64,000 bases of DNA, taken from the NCBI GenBank assembly GCA_035582835.1, contig JAYKAV010002695.1, positions 124,001-188,000 on the forward strand, written 5' to 3'. The notes under the pieces are model-generated. The model saw only the letters and a program-made list of their open reading frames with translations, had not been told where the DNA came from and did not search any database. Position numbers and translations under genes: made by a program. The first letter of the stretch is position 1. Every line of letters starts with the position of its first letter. Of the stretch, positions 38,235 through 51,537 are shown piece by piece. The DNA is from Phoebastria nigripes. Taxonomy: Eukaryota; Chordata; Aves; Procellariiformes; Diomedeidae.

Positions 38235-38283
38235 ATATATATACACACATATATAATATATGTGTGTGTGTGTGTATATATAA
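38235..38283. repeat. AT/CA-TG microsatellite forming an inverted repeat
   Basis: An (AT)n(AC)n(AT)n arm is followed after about two bases by (AT)n(GT)n(AT)n, its approximate reverse complement. The right arm carries extra GT units (about 9 against 3-4 AC units). The whole can fold into a hairpin or cruciform about 20 base pairs long, with bulging in the TG part. Further AT repeats continue to about 38,304. Such tracts are usually highly length-variable. Confidence 0.85.
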
Positions 38284-38304
38284 AATTAAGAATTATATAT
38301 ATAA

Positions 38305-40328
38305 AAATTTAAAAAGAATTGGCCTGGCTCATGCTCTTGCTAAAGCTGTTCAGTGTTATGCACCATTCAAAGTACACAACTGTGGTTCCCCTTGTACAAA
38401 GGCTATCTTTGTTTTTTATGGTCTATTTAAAACTCTGTGTTTTAATAATGAGTTTNGCTGGAAACTGGAGGAAATGAGTCCATGGGTTTTTGTCCTGATA
38501 AAAACCAAATTGGAAATTGCAAAGTCAGCTGTGAATAAATATGCATGTCATATTTTATTGTTCCTTCTTTCCAGTTTTGTTCCTCCTTTCTAAATGTTTT
38601 AGAAGAAATTATAAAGCTCACATCAGTGACTTCATACAAGTAAGTTCTACTTACTTTCAAAGCATATGCTGACCATGGAAATAAAATCAGAATGGAAGAA
38701 GGCACTTCACACCTTTCATATTTGTTTCTGATAGATTTCATTTAATTGTACTTCCAGGACTAACCATGTCTCCCCCTTTCCCCACTCTCACTGGCTCCAT
38801 TCTTGTTTTTCTCCTGATGCTCCCTGAGATGGTTTCTAGCGTAGAGCTAGACCTGCAGCCCTAGTCTGTCATAAGTGTTTGCTGCTTAAGGTAATTATCA
38901 ACATTGCCTGTAAGTTGTTAATAATAATAATNATGTTACTAGTACCATTAAATTTAATACGCTTATTGAACATGTGGTATGAAATGGATGTATCAAACAT
39001 CTCTTATATAAAGACCCATTCATCTAGTTTTGTTGCTGAATAAATCTTTTTCGTTTTAGAAGAAAAATTAGCAGACTTAAGTAGCTGAAGTTATTTGGGT
39101 GTTTAACCTTCTTTTGACACCAGTTACACCCTACGAGTGATGTAAACCTCTCTCTTTTTTCCTGGAGGATCTTAAGGGGAAGTGTCTAAACTAAGTTGCA
39201 GAAAGCCGTATGACCAGGGCGAAATTTTCTGTTAAGTTTGTTTAAGCCTAAAAAAGCAAAGATGCTGAGTTCTCAAAGGAAAGTATTTTGGCAGCAGAGG
39301 TGACTGACACCAAAGCTAGTTCCATTTTCTCAAAATTTACTCGGTTTTCAAAAATTTATGTTGCAACTGAACAGTGATAAAACCTCATTGCTGGCTTAAT
39401 GCCACCAAGGAAACTCCAAGTGGATTGGAACAATCATGCTTTAAGGTTGCAATGCCCCTGTAGTAATTGCAGGGGGAAAAAAATAATTGATAAACAGTTT
39501 CATAAAAAAATTTTTTATTGACATTTTAAACCAGTCTTAGTTTTTAGGGTAGCATCTGGAAGCCTTGTTAGTGCATATGAGGAATTTTTCTGCTGTTGTA
39601 TGAGAAGGAAATGCTGGCGGTTAGCAGAGATGGGTTTTCAAATGTTGAAAACTGAAGGAAGGTTGTGAAAAGGCGTCTTTTGAAAAATCACTTCAGCTTC
39701 CTTTCTAGTGACTTGGACTAGGTTAGAATATGTGGAAAACCTGTATGGCTCATAAAAAGCATCCTGAGTTGTCTGTCTGCCCACACACTCAGTTCTGCAC
39801 AGAAGTAAATCGTAAAAATACATATTGCAAACCACAGACTCCCCGGATATAACAGATACTTCTATAAATCTCCATTTTCATGAGCTGGTGTACCATTTCA
39901 CTTTTAGTTGTTTTACTTGGGAAGCTGTAATGTGTTCACAGGGTATGCTTGTGTAGCTCTCAGACAAATTAATAATTGCAAATTTTTTGTTGGCTATTTA
40001 AAAGTTATTATTCCCATCAAAAAAATGGCTCTTTTGCATAGTGTTACTGTATGGCTTGAGTGATTCGTTGCATCTTCTGGGGTTTTTGGTGATTCTTTGC
40101 TGCATGCAACTACTGATACTATTAATACACAGCAATTCAAGTGTCTGCATCAGACACATAGTGTTGCAGTAAGGCAAGCTGACAGTGTTTTCCTTTGTTT
40201 CGTTCACAGGTGAATGTAGTTGTCAGAGTATTAAATAAAGGGTAAACAAATATCAGGTATCTCCTTGTTCCCTGTTTTGCTGAGTACATGATTTGAAGTG
40301 TTCGTTTATAGTTTATCCTTAACCATGG

Positions 40329-40332
<4 letters not shown>
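38305..40332. other. Intron-like AT-rich DNA
   Basis: No exon or recognised repeat family. A short (AAT)n run containing one N lies at 38,920-38,934. Frames of up to 143 codons here have no recognisable domain and no promoter or splice support. Confidence 0.5.

Positions 40333-40390
<58 letters not shown>
40333..40390. repeat. T58 homopolymer
   Basis: Fifty-eight consecutive T preceded by ATGGCCTC and followed by CCAGCAAGAGG. If real it would equal a long poly-A tail on the minus strand, but no retrocopied gene or flanking target duplication was recognised beside it. Confidence 0.9.
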
Positions 40391-43300
40391 CCAGCAAGAG
40401 GTTATCAATAATCTAAAAGCTACCAGCAACCAAGAGATTAATTCTTCATTTCTTTGAGTGTGAACAATTCTAATAAAAAGCTTCAAGAAGATTACAGGAG
40501 GATTACATAGTAGTAAATAGCCATTCACTTGTCATTTTTGTTCCATATATTCTTTCTCAATAAAAGACTAAAGTCTGTTTTTTTCCCTCAGCTTTGCACA
40601 TCTGATATCTTGCCTTGTTACTAGGAGACGTGGTATGATATGTATGTTACTTTCCTCGAGCACAGTGGTATTAGCCACTTAATCACAGGAATGTAGGCTG
40701 GTAAGATTCTATTGCCATTTAGCTGTTAGAAAGTCTAAAACAGTAATGCTTTTTTATTTGTTCAGGGAGTCTTTGAAGAAACCTCCTGGCTATCCTTCCC
40801 AGACATACCTGGATATGTGTGATTTTTATATATGTATAAAAATATATATATTCTTTGACTCTTGATAATCAATATATGCTATTCCTGCAATTTCTTGGCC
40901 TTCTACTGTGCCTCAGTTGTTACCTCTGTCTCTCCCTGCCAGGCTACCTTTTAAAGAAAAGAATAATACATCTGAGCTGCTCCCATGTGAATTCCCCTGA
41001 GCTTGCTGAGCTTCCTTGGTAGTCGACAGTGTGGCTTTTTAATCTGGTTTCCTGAGGAAGTGAGGTTTATGCAATTGTGCTCTCTGTCCCTTGTTGCTCT
41101 TGAGACTGCAGGATCATTTCAGACCAGGTTGATAAAGGAGTAAAGAGCTCCAGAATAATTTTTTTTTTTCCTTTTTTCTTTCAGTTTTTCCAAAACTCGT
41201 TAGCCAAATAGACAGGTCCGTAGGGAGGGGGAGACAAGTGGGCAAAACTGTCAGGTTGGCAGCTGCCAGCTGGGCAATGGACACATGAGTTGCTCCAAAC
41301 TAGCCCCATCCTGTGCTGGTCTGTGCCTGCTGGGGATGTGAGAGGGGCACAGTGGAAAGCTGGCTTCAGTGTAAGGGGATGAGGCCAGAAACGTGTGAGA
41401 CTAGGCTAGGTGAGCCATGCAGAGCTGCTCCTCGGCTTTTGGCTGCAGCAGTAGCTGGGCTACTCTGGTTTCTGGCTGTTTGGATTTTTAAGCCTTCATA
41501 GCCCTTCCCCATTGTTTGTTTGTAGCAGTTGGTGTTTATGGTGTAACTGTTTGCATTGGCAGATTCAGATCTGCTCTTCCTTGAGTTTGCATAGGAATTG
41601 GGATTTTGCTTTGAGTGAAACTTTGCTATTAGTGGTTATAGAGACGTGGTGGTGGGGGCAGCTGTAGGAGCACAGGAAAGCACGGAGAATCACGCTCTGC
41701 GTGATCTGGGTACCATGTAATCAGCAAAACTTATTTTTATTGTGATGTCATAAACTAAGTAAGGTTTGCATTTTATTTGTATTAGGCTTTTTGATTTGTG
41801 GCCTAGTGAAGAAATGTTGAAATCCTGTTTGGCTGAGGAGGAAGACAGGTAGAAATATGTGGATTAGGCTGTTTGCTCTCTGCTTTGCGGGAAGATGGAC
41901 TACCTTCCTTCTGGGGTTTCTCCACTCCTGTACCAGCACTATGTCTTCTAGGGATGGTATAGGTATAAATGTAATATTACTTTATCTTCCTGCTGTGAGA
42001 TGTTGTTAGGGAAAACATTGTTTCATACTTCCCCCCCCCCCAAAGAAAAGATGCTCTTGCACAAGCTGCATATTGTCAACTCAAACTAAGGCAGAAATCA
42101 CTGCAGTGAGAGAGGAGTCAGAACGGGACCCAGCTTAGGATATTTCTCCCACCGGTTTTCCCCTGGTCCCACATGGGTGGGAGATACCAGCCACCTCTTT
42201 AGGGGCACTGGCACCCTGGTGCTGTCTTCTTTTCCCCGACGTGGGGCGGGGGGGATGAGGAGGGAGCTCCAGGGAGAAGGCAGCTGCTGCTGGGGCTGGC
42301 TGGAGCAGCTGCGGGAGCAGCCACCGCCTGGGTTTTCTGCAGAGACCGCGCAGCCCGACGGGTCTTTCCAGCCTTGTGCCCAGCTGGCTTGTAACTGTTC
42401 TCACTGTGTCTTCACCTTAGCTTTACTCCACGGCTGTCCTTTTGTATGGCCTGCAGCTCAGTTCCCTTCTCTCTTCTTGGCTTAACTTTTTAAACAAGTC
42501 CACTGGAAATGATAAGTGAACCCATGGTGGAATTTGGCGTGGATCACCTTTAGCTGCCGTGCTTGCAAACCCAAAATGGTCTGTTGTGTCACGCAGGCTT
42601 CTTGGTGTCCTCTAAGGAGAGGCTGAGGAAACAGGAGGTCTGGCTAGTGTGCCAAGGTGGAGCTTTCTATTTAATGACTACTATTAAAAAACCTTTAGCA
42701 ATTCCTATGTGTTCAGAGACAGTGCATGGGGACTTTTTTCANATGCAGAATTTAAACGCATTAGTAATAGTTAATTGTAAAGTGATGTCTGTGGAAGTTG
42801 CTGTTACTTTGTGGCAAATATTGGACAGTGAGTATTGTGCTTCGGTCAGAAGCATTGCGTTAATGTCACTGTACCTAGCAGCTCTTGAATTGATGCAAAT
42901 TACATTTGTATCAAATTTAATCAATTTGATGAAATTGTATTGGCCATTCTCGCAGGGATTTTGGTGCCAGGCTTCAGCCTACCATGGATTATTTTAGTTG
43001 ACATTTAATGGGAACTCTGACAAGACCCAAGGAGGGGGAGCACAGTGTTGGTGTGAAGTCAGGCGCTCGCCAGAGGAGCAGCCGTGGAGTGGTGTGTCGC
43101 AGCGCCCACCCTGCTTTTGCTGATGGGCTCTTCTCGATTCTGCAAANGACTGCAAAATCATTGCGGTGATCTGTTTCATCCTGTGCGTGATAATTGTCCG
43201 TAACAGAAATGCTACCCTGCATTTTAACAATAGGCTGATGCTCCTTATTGAGCCTTCCTGAAACTAGTCGTCCTTGCTACTGCCTCAGCTCTGCAACAGG

Positions 43301-43756
43301 TTCATCCTTGTCAACCAATTTTTAATTGCAATTGAGCATTAATTCCCATCTGTGCAAATTCCAATATGTAAATAAAGTTCCAGTTCTCCAGCTCCTCTTT
43401 GGAGGGCTCTTACACCACACTTGTTTCCAACAGCGTCCCCCCCAGCGTCTCAGAGAAGTTTCATGCTTTTCAACTACATCAAATTTGGTGAAAATGAAAG
43501 TAAGTGCAGGTAAAATTATAGTGGTAGTAGTAAAACACATTTTCTTCTCCTAGTGTACAGTCCCGTGCAGCCTGGCTTTAAAGCATCTCCACGGAGTAGC
43601 AGCGTTACCATCGGCAAAGCCCCCTCCCCTTCCCACATTTATTTCCATGGTAACCCGGGGAAGGCATTCTGCAGCCTCAAAACTACTTTTGCTCTTTCAT
43701 CATGCAAGCTGGCATTGTCAAGGGCTGAGTGTATTCCTACAGCTTTGAATGAATAT
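40391..43756. other. Intron-like DNA, no supported gene
   Basis: A short perfect hairpin, TTTTTATA / TATAAAAA with a 4-base loop, lies at 40,823-40,842. A C run is at about 42,031-42,041. The stretch at 42,170-42,400 is locally GC-rich but lacks the CpG density of the 12-13 kb island. No frame is supported. Confidence 0.5.
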
Positions 43757-43774
43757 AAAAAAAAAAAAAAAAGG

Positions 43775-43854
<80 letters not shown>

Positions 43855-43872
43855 AAAAAAAAAAAAAAAAAA
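43757..43872. repeat. A16-GG-A78-GG-A18 homopolymer tract
   Basis: The tract is A from 43,757 to 43,872, broken only by GG at 43,073-type interruptions located at 43,773-43,774 and 43,853-43,854. The middle run is 78 A. CR1, the main bird retrotransposon, has no poly-A tail, so this is not a CR1 end. It could be a microsatellite expansion, the tail of a rare processed copy, or a sequencing or assembly artefact. Confidence 0.9.
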
Positions 43873-46800
43873 GGCTGCATTTGGATGGGCAGTTGTTATT
43901 TGGGAGGCCCTACCGCAGGAAAGAACGGGCAACCTTCAAGTGACCTAGTGTCCGTACGTTGCTTAGTAAGGAAAAAACAGTCTTGCTTCATTAATTGATT
44001 AACTTGGAGGGTGGGGGTTATCAGAATTATCCTTCTGTGAAGCGAATGCGGTGATTTCCTGAAACAGCTTCGAGGTGGGGGGGAAAGGGGCAGATGGCTG
44101 GCCAGGCTGTGCTGGCGAGCCGCTGGTAAGCTTGCATGCTGTGATCTCTTGCAAATCTTGCTTTCTCATGGAGTCTTTAATGTCTTTTCAGGTATCGTTT
44201 AGAAAATGGTGTCTTAACAGATGCCTGCTCTTTGACTATATTATGCATTTGCCTTTTATTGGTGTAGAGGTGGGCATATTTAGCGGCATTTGGCAATGCG
44301 TGCTCTGTGAGCAATTTAGAAGCTGGTAGTAAAGCGTTTGCTGTGTTTCCTGCTGTAACGAGCTGGATTGATTTTATGATCTCTGTGGTGCATGCTTTCT
44401 AAAATCCGTATTTATGCAGCATTTGCTTGTAGATGTTGAGAGGATTTTATTATATTTGAGCAGGTTAAGGCTGTTTGATTGCTGTGTGTGATAAGAGTAG
44501 CATGTGGAACTGGTAGTACTTGGTAAAAGAAAACCAATTGCTTGTAAACAGTATCTGCAAATGGGGAAGAATGAAATGATGTTGTAAGTAATTATTTTTT
44601 AAATATTCTGAAAGCAGAAACCTGTCTGATACAAGCATGGTCAGAAACGTTTCGAACAGTGTCCTCATGTTCTACGATGAATGGATTGGACAGATTATTA
44701 TTTTTAATTTTCTGCTTATGTCTGTTTCCATGTTGTCTGAGTACCTGAATCACAGTGCAGTAATAGTATTGATTAAAGTATTTCAGGGGTGCTGCCTGAT
44801 CAAAGGATTGGATTGCCATTTGATTGGCTTGTGACAAGCTGGCAGGATTTTTGTTTTTCCTTCCCTGCATTATTTGGTTGGGGAGGGGTAAAAATGTAGC
44901 TTTCTTCTAAATGTGTCTGAAGTGCATAATGGCTGTGAAGTCACCATGACAACATGGGGACCTGGATCAGATTTTCCCTCCACCCCTTTTCTGTTTTGTT
45001 GTTTTCCAAATATTTGTTATTTATGCATTCTCTGAGATGTTTGAGGGAATATCTTAACAGCTCCGGTTGGTACAGGACTTTTAACGATATCCAGCTCTTC
45101 AAGTAAATTATGTTTGCAGGGTTGTTTTCTTTGATTAAGCACAGTCCAATGTATATAATTTGCTGTACAACCAAGGTGGGATCTAAACAAGGACATGAGC
45201 ACCTCCAGCAGGAGTTAAGGGTCTACCTTTCCCACGATTCTGGCATTGCAGCCCTGAAAACTTCTGCTGAGCTCTTGCATGGTCCTGGGGCTTCCTGCAT
45301 TGTTGTGGCATTGCCGTGTGCGACGTGCATAATGTGGAGTCTGGGGACTTCTGGAAGTTATGTACGAGCTGAGGTGTAAGAGCACCTTCGTTCAGGTATG
45401 GCTGGAGTCTAGTATGAGCTCGGGGACGGGAAGAAAAAAGTCTGATCGTGGTCATGAAACAGTTCTTCCACCCTTCTTTGCTAAGGGGTGCTGAATACAC
45501 CTCCCAGGTGGGAAGAGGGTGGAGGTTTTTGCAAGATGTGGTGCTAGCCGTTCCTTCCCGCTCATTGGGACTTACTAAAAGCGCTGCCCGAGGTGGAGCA
45601 AGATCTGTGTTCAGCTCCCCTCTTGGTCTGAGGCGCTCAAATTTCACCACTCGCAAATTTTTCCAGCCTGCCAAGGGTTAGACCGTACAGGGCGCTTCAA
45701 GCTCTTCTGAAGCGCTGGCACTGTTTAGAAGGGAATGAAAGACTCGGTGGGTTAGAGAGGGTGTGCAAGAAAGGCAGTGGCTGCAGCACAGTGGTTAAGA
45801 GGCTTTGTCGGGGAGTGGTGGTGGGAGAGCATCTGGCTTCTGGTCTCCACTCCCACAGCTGCAGGCACGTGCATGGAGTTAGACGGGTGCTTACTTTGTG
45901 GTTAGTGTTTTGGGGCGACCCAACTCAGGAATCTTGGAGGTGAGTGTTTACTTTGGGGAGTAGGCATCTTATCTGGAGATCTCTCCCTAGTGCCATCTTC
46001 TGCCTCTTCTCGGCAGGGTTTGTAGGATGGGAGGGAAGGTGTTTGTTTCATACTTTTAACAGCAACCTGTGTAATTTATAGTGAATTTAGTGGAATAACG
46101 AGTAGTAGCTGTTCTGTGGAGGTGACATTTCAATGTCAGCAGAGGAGTGTAATTATATACTTCTTGGTTATTGTCATACTTCTTGATGGAAAAAAACCAC
46201 TGTAATTTGGATAAATGGAAGTAAAAATCATTGCAGTTGTCACTTGTGCCTTATACTATGTAAACCTGGAGAAATGTAGTAGCTGTGACATCTTCTGAGA
46301 ACATATGGATTTACTTGCCCTTGTGGCAGAGTTGTGAGCACGTTTCAGTACTGAGGCAATTGCAAAGCAAATACAACATGACAGTGACTTTTGTCTTTGT
46401 CTTATTACCCTACCTGCTTGGCATGAGAAAGCGAAGAACCAGAGGTTTTCCTCTCCACTCCCATCAACTTGATGTTTTACTTGCTGCCACATGAATAGTA
46501 TAATGACTTTTTTTAATTTGGAAAAGTGTTGAGTTCTGTCTAATGCTGGGGCTGAAGTTCCAAGTAATGTTTAACAGGAATTATCTACAGCTGGGTAGGA
46601 TTGTGTCCTTTGAAGAACCGCATGTCTACGTGACACAGCCTATTTCCCCTTCTCCATAATGTTACTTGATGTTATCATTTCAAATATAGCAACTNTGCAG
46701 AAAATCCAGTCCTTCGGAAATTCATCTAGAGTATCTGAGAAAAGATTTCATTTGAGCCAGAGGCTCAAAACAATGAGATAAATCAGTGATGAGAACAAGT

Positions 46801-46936
46801 AAGAGCAAGAGTCTGATGGAGTTAGGTTATACAGATTTTTGTGGTTACATACCATGCTTTCAAGATCCTTAAAGTTATGAAACATACCATAAATGCTAGA
46901 GGCAAAAACTTGAAAGTCGTGAATTTAGGAGTAGTT

Positions 46937-47023
46937 AAAAAACAAAACAAAACAAACCCAAACCCACCCCCTCCCCCCCCCCCCCAAAAAAAAACCCCAA
47001 AAAATAAACCAAAACAAAACCCC
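46937..47023. repeat. A/C-rich low-complexity block
   Basis: This is A and C almost exclusively, including AAAAC repeats, a C13 run around 46,973-46,985 and an A9 run, with a single G-free purine/pyrimidine pattern. It causes poly-proline and poly-glycine shadow frames. Confidence 0.9.
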
Positions 47024-48318
47024 TCTTATTCCCAAGGTTTGAGCCAAGCTTGGTGCTGTAATGAAATCCAAACGAAAAGAAATCCCTGTAGATGTATGAA
47101 GGTCCAATGGGGATAGGACAGATTGGCAATGAAGATGGCATTCCAGCATTCTTGGTATTTAAGGGTCCTGGAGACTGAAATTGTGCTTTTTATTCCATCT
47201 GATGTTAGCAGTAGTGCTTTAAGAGCCCACTGACACTCAGCTGAAATCAAGGCATTTGTATTTTTTTTTCCCCTATTAATTTTGTCCATTTCTAAGTGGG
47301 GGAAGGAAAAACTTGGTTTCAGTCATCTCAAGTACAGAATAGTATCATTTGCAGTATCTTATTAGGAACAACCTGATTTTGCTCTGTGTCGGAGTCTGGC
47401 GCTAGCTTGCAGTGTAATCCTTCTTCTTGGTCTTTTCCAGTACATGGGGAGTGCTGGTGTATGGACTGCCATGAAGAACTGGTCCAAAAGGTCCAAAAAT
47501 TCTTTCCAACTTAGAGGGTCTCTCCCCCTGACCCTTCAAAAAAAAAGAATTCACCATGGTGGATAAATACACAATTCATTGTTAAAATTGAATCCTGTTT
47601 TTATAGAGCTATTGTTCTTTGTTTCCCCCCTCCCCCCAAAATAAAGTTTCTACATTTGCAAGTTTCAACAGGAAACCAAAATTGAGCATTTTCACTTAAG
47701 CATGGGATCAGTTGAAGTTTCATTTCCTCTATAAATGCAGATGTGGCATTAAAAAATCCTTGCCACAAAAATGATAGAGGTCTGGAAAAAACACTTCACT
47801 GGAAAAGCTAAAGGTCTCAACCTCTTTGGTTATCAAAGACAAGCTGGTTTTAACTTGGGTTAAATTTATTGAATGAGTGGCCAAAATGCTATGGTCTGAG
47901 AAGGTGGGAAGATGAAACTGTGGTTATTTTGCTAGAAAAGGTGATTTTGTTTTTAAGAAGAAAGAAAAATATCAATTTTTGGATACTTTTTTCAATACTG
48001 CTGATTCCCAGTGAAAGTATTTTGTTGCAGAACAAGAGGTTTCTATATTTTTTTCCATGCCATTAGGCAAAAATAATTGAGACACAGTGCTTCTGCTTAC
48101 TGGCCAGTTGAGTTGCAGTAAACCGTATCATTCCCAGGGTTCTGCAGAGCGCGGGACCTGTCAAAATAGCTGCCCTATCTGTTGTACCATGGTAGGAGAC
48201 GTCTTGGAGCCCAGTTCCACTTTCTGCTGCCTGTGGTCTTGCTGGCTTCCACCCAAAGCGCAGCCTGCTTTCACACCACTTCCCCGTGCATGGGATGAGC
48301 TGAATCAATTCAGAGTTG

Positions 48319-48334
48319 GGTCAATTAATTGACC
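48319..48334. promoter_or_regulatory. Perfect 16 bp palindrome with homeodomain core
   Basis: GGTCAATTAATTGACC equals its own reverse complement. The centre TCAATTAATTGA is a paired TAATT arrangement of the kind bound by Q50 (engrailed-like) homeodomain dimers. A regulatory role is inferred from the motif alone. Confidence 0.4.
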
Positions 48335-51300
48335 TCACAAAAACCTTCTAACCGAGAATCATACAGTGTCTGTGGTTGAAGGAGCAGGGCAGGAGGACTG
48401 CTTCAGTTGGAGGAGGTTAAGTGTAGTATAAAACTGCCCTGTTAGTCCCACCATCTGTATCTTGTGCATGTGTTAAATTCTGTCCTTTAGCACAGGATTT
48501 ACCATTTCTTTCTGCTGTTGAATGTTTGGTCTGGCTTGTTAAAATGTCATTTTTTTGGAAATGTTGCAGTGAGAAACAGAATGAATGGCAATTGCCATTA
48601 ACTTAATATACTAGCATGGAAATAGATATGACACACAGAGGGCTAATGGAGCTCACGGGCTGATCCTGCGAGGTGTTGAGTTTCCCTTCCAAAGGAGCTG
48701 CCCAGTGCTCTTGTATTCCCTCTGAGCAGCCTGGATGGAGAAATACGAAGGTGCTTCAGGTCTGGGCCCTTAAAGAGTTAAATGCGCAGAAGTACTAATC
48801 AGTGAATATTTAGGTCATGGAGGACTGAGACTGGAGAAAGACTGAACATTACTGACAGCTGGTGGGCTTTACGTTGGTAATAGAAGACTGGAGAGTATCT
48901 TCTATCTAGTATTACCACTAGATTTTGAGTTTCTAATTGTACTTTCTATTGTGTTTGTGTTCTTAGTTGCATTTCTGTGTCTTTGCAAGAGGTGAGGTGT
49001 GCAGTGGGTCTCTGAATGGGCTTTCTGGAACCATTACTTGTGTCTGTCTTCATGTCCTACAGCCCTAGCTGGAGTTGACTTCCTAATAATAGTAGATGTT
49101 TTGAAGATTAAATATGGGTAATTTGTCTTCTTTTTTGAGGCAATGCTTACAAAATTCAATGTCTTACTGACTTTCTGCAGGGGTCTGACCCATAAACTGC
49201 TTCTCAACCATATGGGTAGTCTCGGCTTTGAAAACTGTAGGTGAGTGTTTGCATGGTACGTGTTGTAATTGTAGTCCTGTGAGCAGTCCCCCTGAAATCC
49301 ATGGGATTACTCATGTGTCTGGCCATGTCCACATTCAGGCTTGAAAACCTTTAATTTAGCATCCTGGGTGAGGTATGCAAGAGTCAGGTCTGGTCTGTTG
49401 TGTCCTCCCTCTGCTCTGCGCCAGACCGTGCTTGACTGCGCCAGACTCGGTCTGACCGCCTGCAACGGTACCTGTATGAAACAGTTCTCCTCAGGGAGAC
49501 TTTCATCCAAGCACAGCCATGCTAATATGGCTGGAAAAAAGAAGTCGGATTAGTAGAGAATTTTTAATAGTGTTGTGAGAAGGGCTGGGTGTCAGCGGTT
49601 TTGAGAAGGATCCACTGAATAAAACTTACTGAAAATGCTACCTTAATAGGACTTCTTTTCCTTAATGGTTAGTGTCTGTATTTACATGGGAAGAGTAGGG
49701 TGGGAATGAGTAAGGGACACCGAAACACTTGCTGCTGTAGCAAAAAAGTGGCCACGTTTCCAAAAGGGTAAGATTCGGTTTTGGAAATGGGTTTATTTCA
49801 TGCCTTTGGTCATGGTGCTAGAATTTGTAAATTGTCATTCAGTGAAAATGACTCTCTGTAATTAATTTTTTTTTCTTATGACTGGACTTGGTGTTTCTGA
49901 TTAGTTTCTTGTCTGCTTCAGGAGAGGATTATTTGTATTTTGGAATGGATTGGGTTTTTTGCTTGGCATTATTGAGAATTGCTCAAACTACACTATTATC
50001 ATCAATGTTCATAGGAAATGAAAAACAACTTTAGTATAGGTATAAACCCTGAGTAGCCCCCACACTCCCTGCGCTCCTGATTAGAAAGGTAACTAAAATG
50101 TCGAGGAAAGACAGGCAAACATTCCATTAATATGGTATTTTCTCCTGGTTTCTTATATTACCAGGGAAGTGGAAGTGGAATTACATGCTTTTTTAAACTT
50201 TAAGGTAAAAATAGATAGCATATACTTAGCTGTATACACTGTAACTTTCACGTCTTCCTACTTTAATAATAATTTTGTTTGGCAATGATTTTTAGCATGG
50301 GTAGATCAAGGCAGGGACATTGCTGGTTAGATTAAATGGTGGCATCTTTGCAATTGAGAGAGACAAAATGTAAACAAAATTCAAATGTAGCTGTATCTAG
50401 TGCTCTTGAAACAAAGAGCTTTGAGAGAATATCTGTTACCCTGATTTGAAAGATTGTTCTGTCTTTTACATGAAAATAAGTCATTTCTACCATATGCATT
50501 TTCTGAGCTGCATTCTCTTGTGCCTGTTCTGAGCAGGGTATTCTGATGGCAATGTTTCATTAACTTTTTTCTATTGTTATTTAAAAAAAGTAGAAATAGA
50601 ATCTGACAATCTGGCGCCCTGAAGTACTCAGTTGACAGCTAAATTATCTAACTGATACATCCTCATTTATTCCTGCACTTGTCCCATGTTGTGTGCCCAA
50701 AGTACAGCAGTTTGGACAAATGTTCATTTTCATGTTGAGGTAGGGTGAGAGAAGATTAAGAGAATATTTCAAAGTAGGGAAAATCCCAGGGTTTTTTCTT
50801 CATCCCTATGTACTTGGAAACCGACTAAAGAGCTCTCTCAAATAGTATGTGAATCTGTTTATTAAATTAACGTGAAATGGGTTTATTTCTAAGCCACTTA
50901 ATTAAATCTAGGGGGACATGCAAGTCTTTCAGGCTACGCATTTGCTGCCAGTTTGAAGCATGCCCAGAGAGAAGGGATGAACTCTGTGGGGTCAGGCAGC
51001 AGTGTGGTACGCTGGGTGGTTTGGGTCAGAGTGCTAGCAGGTAAGTGGTGGGGAGAAAGTTGTCTTGACCTTAAAGAAAAAAAAAAAAATTGAAAAAGGT
51101 CAGTAGAAAAGCGTTTAAGAAAATGAAGCTATGCATATTGGGAACTTTCTACAGACACATTTTCTGCTTAAAACAGTGGTGTCCAATGTTGGCTTACCTG
51201 TTGGCTCAGTTACTGAATGGAGCAAATAGAGGAAGAACAGTATAACGTGCTCTCTTCATTGACTTCAGCTTCATTTCAAAAAAAATTTTGTTACTATATC

Positions 51301-51537
51301 GTGTTGTCTCCATGATGTTGCTCGTGGTTTTAAGGAATTCTTCAGAATAACTGATTGAGAGCCTACATTGAAAATGGGTAATGTTTCCATCCTTGCATAA
51401 TTTGTATTGTGTTTATGGATCAAAAACCACAGTTCGATGGACAAAAAGATGGTTGTGCTGTGCAAATTAAGAGTCATCCTGCTGAAAGCGATGGCAGCTG
51501 CCCTCTTACCCCCGTTCCCATGATCTCCNGCGTGTAG

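Larger units (their letters stand above)
43873..51537. other. Intron-like DNA, no firm exon
   Basis: No supported gene. An A/C low-complexity block is at 46,937-47,023. A good acceptor-like sequence (TTCTTGGTCTTTTCCAG, ending at 47,440) opens a 41-codon frame with a stop near 47,565 and an AATAAA at 47,640-47,645. It resembles a terminal exon only superficially and no protein is recognised. A perfect 16 bp palindrome lies at 48,319-48,334. The 163-codon minus frame at 45,183-45,674 has no recognisable domain. Confidence 0.45.

Noticed and set aside
43639..43948. Open frames rich in lysine or phenylalanine
   Set aside because: They are translations of the A16-GG-A78-GG-A18 tract, not proteins. 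The same applies to frames at 40,137-40,528 and 60,135-60,496.
45183..45674. 163-codon minus-strand open frame
   Set aside because: No recognised family, no splice or promoter evidence, and an equally open short frame exists on the other strand. Treated as chance.
47441..47645. Acceptor-like tract, 41-codon frame and AATAAA resembling a terminal exon
   Set aside because: AATAAA and pyrimidine-AG strings are common in AT-rich introns. The frame is short and matches nothing known, and no other terminal-exon feature is visible.
48356..48400. Possible CR1 end (GAATCATACAG then GGTTGAAGGAG)
   Set aside because: The octamer and following TTGGAA-type segment are too diverged and too short to support the call.
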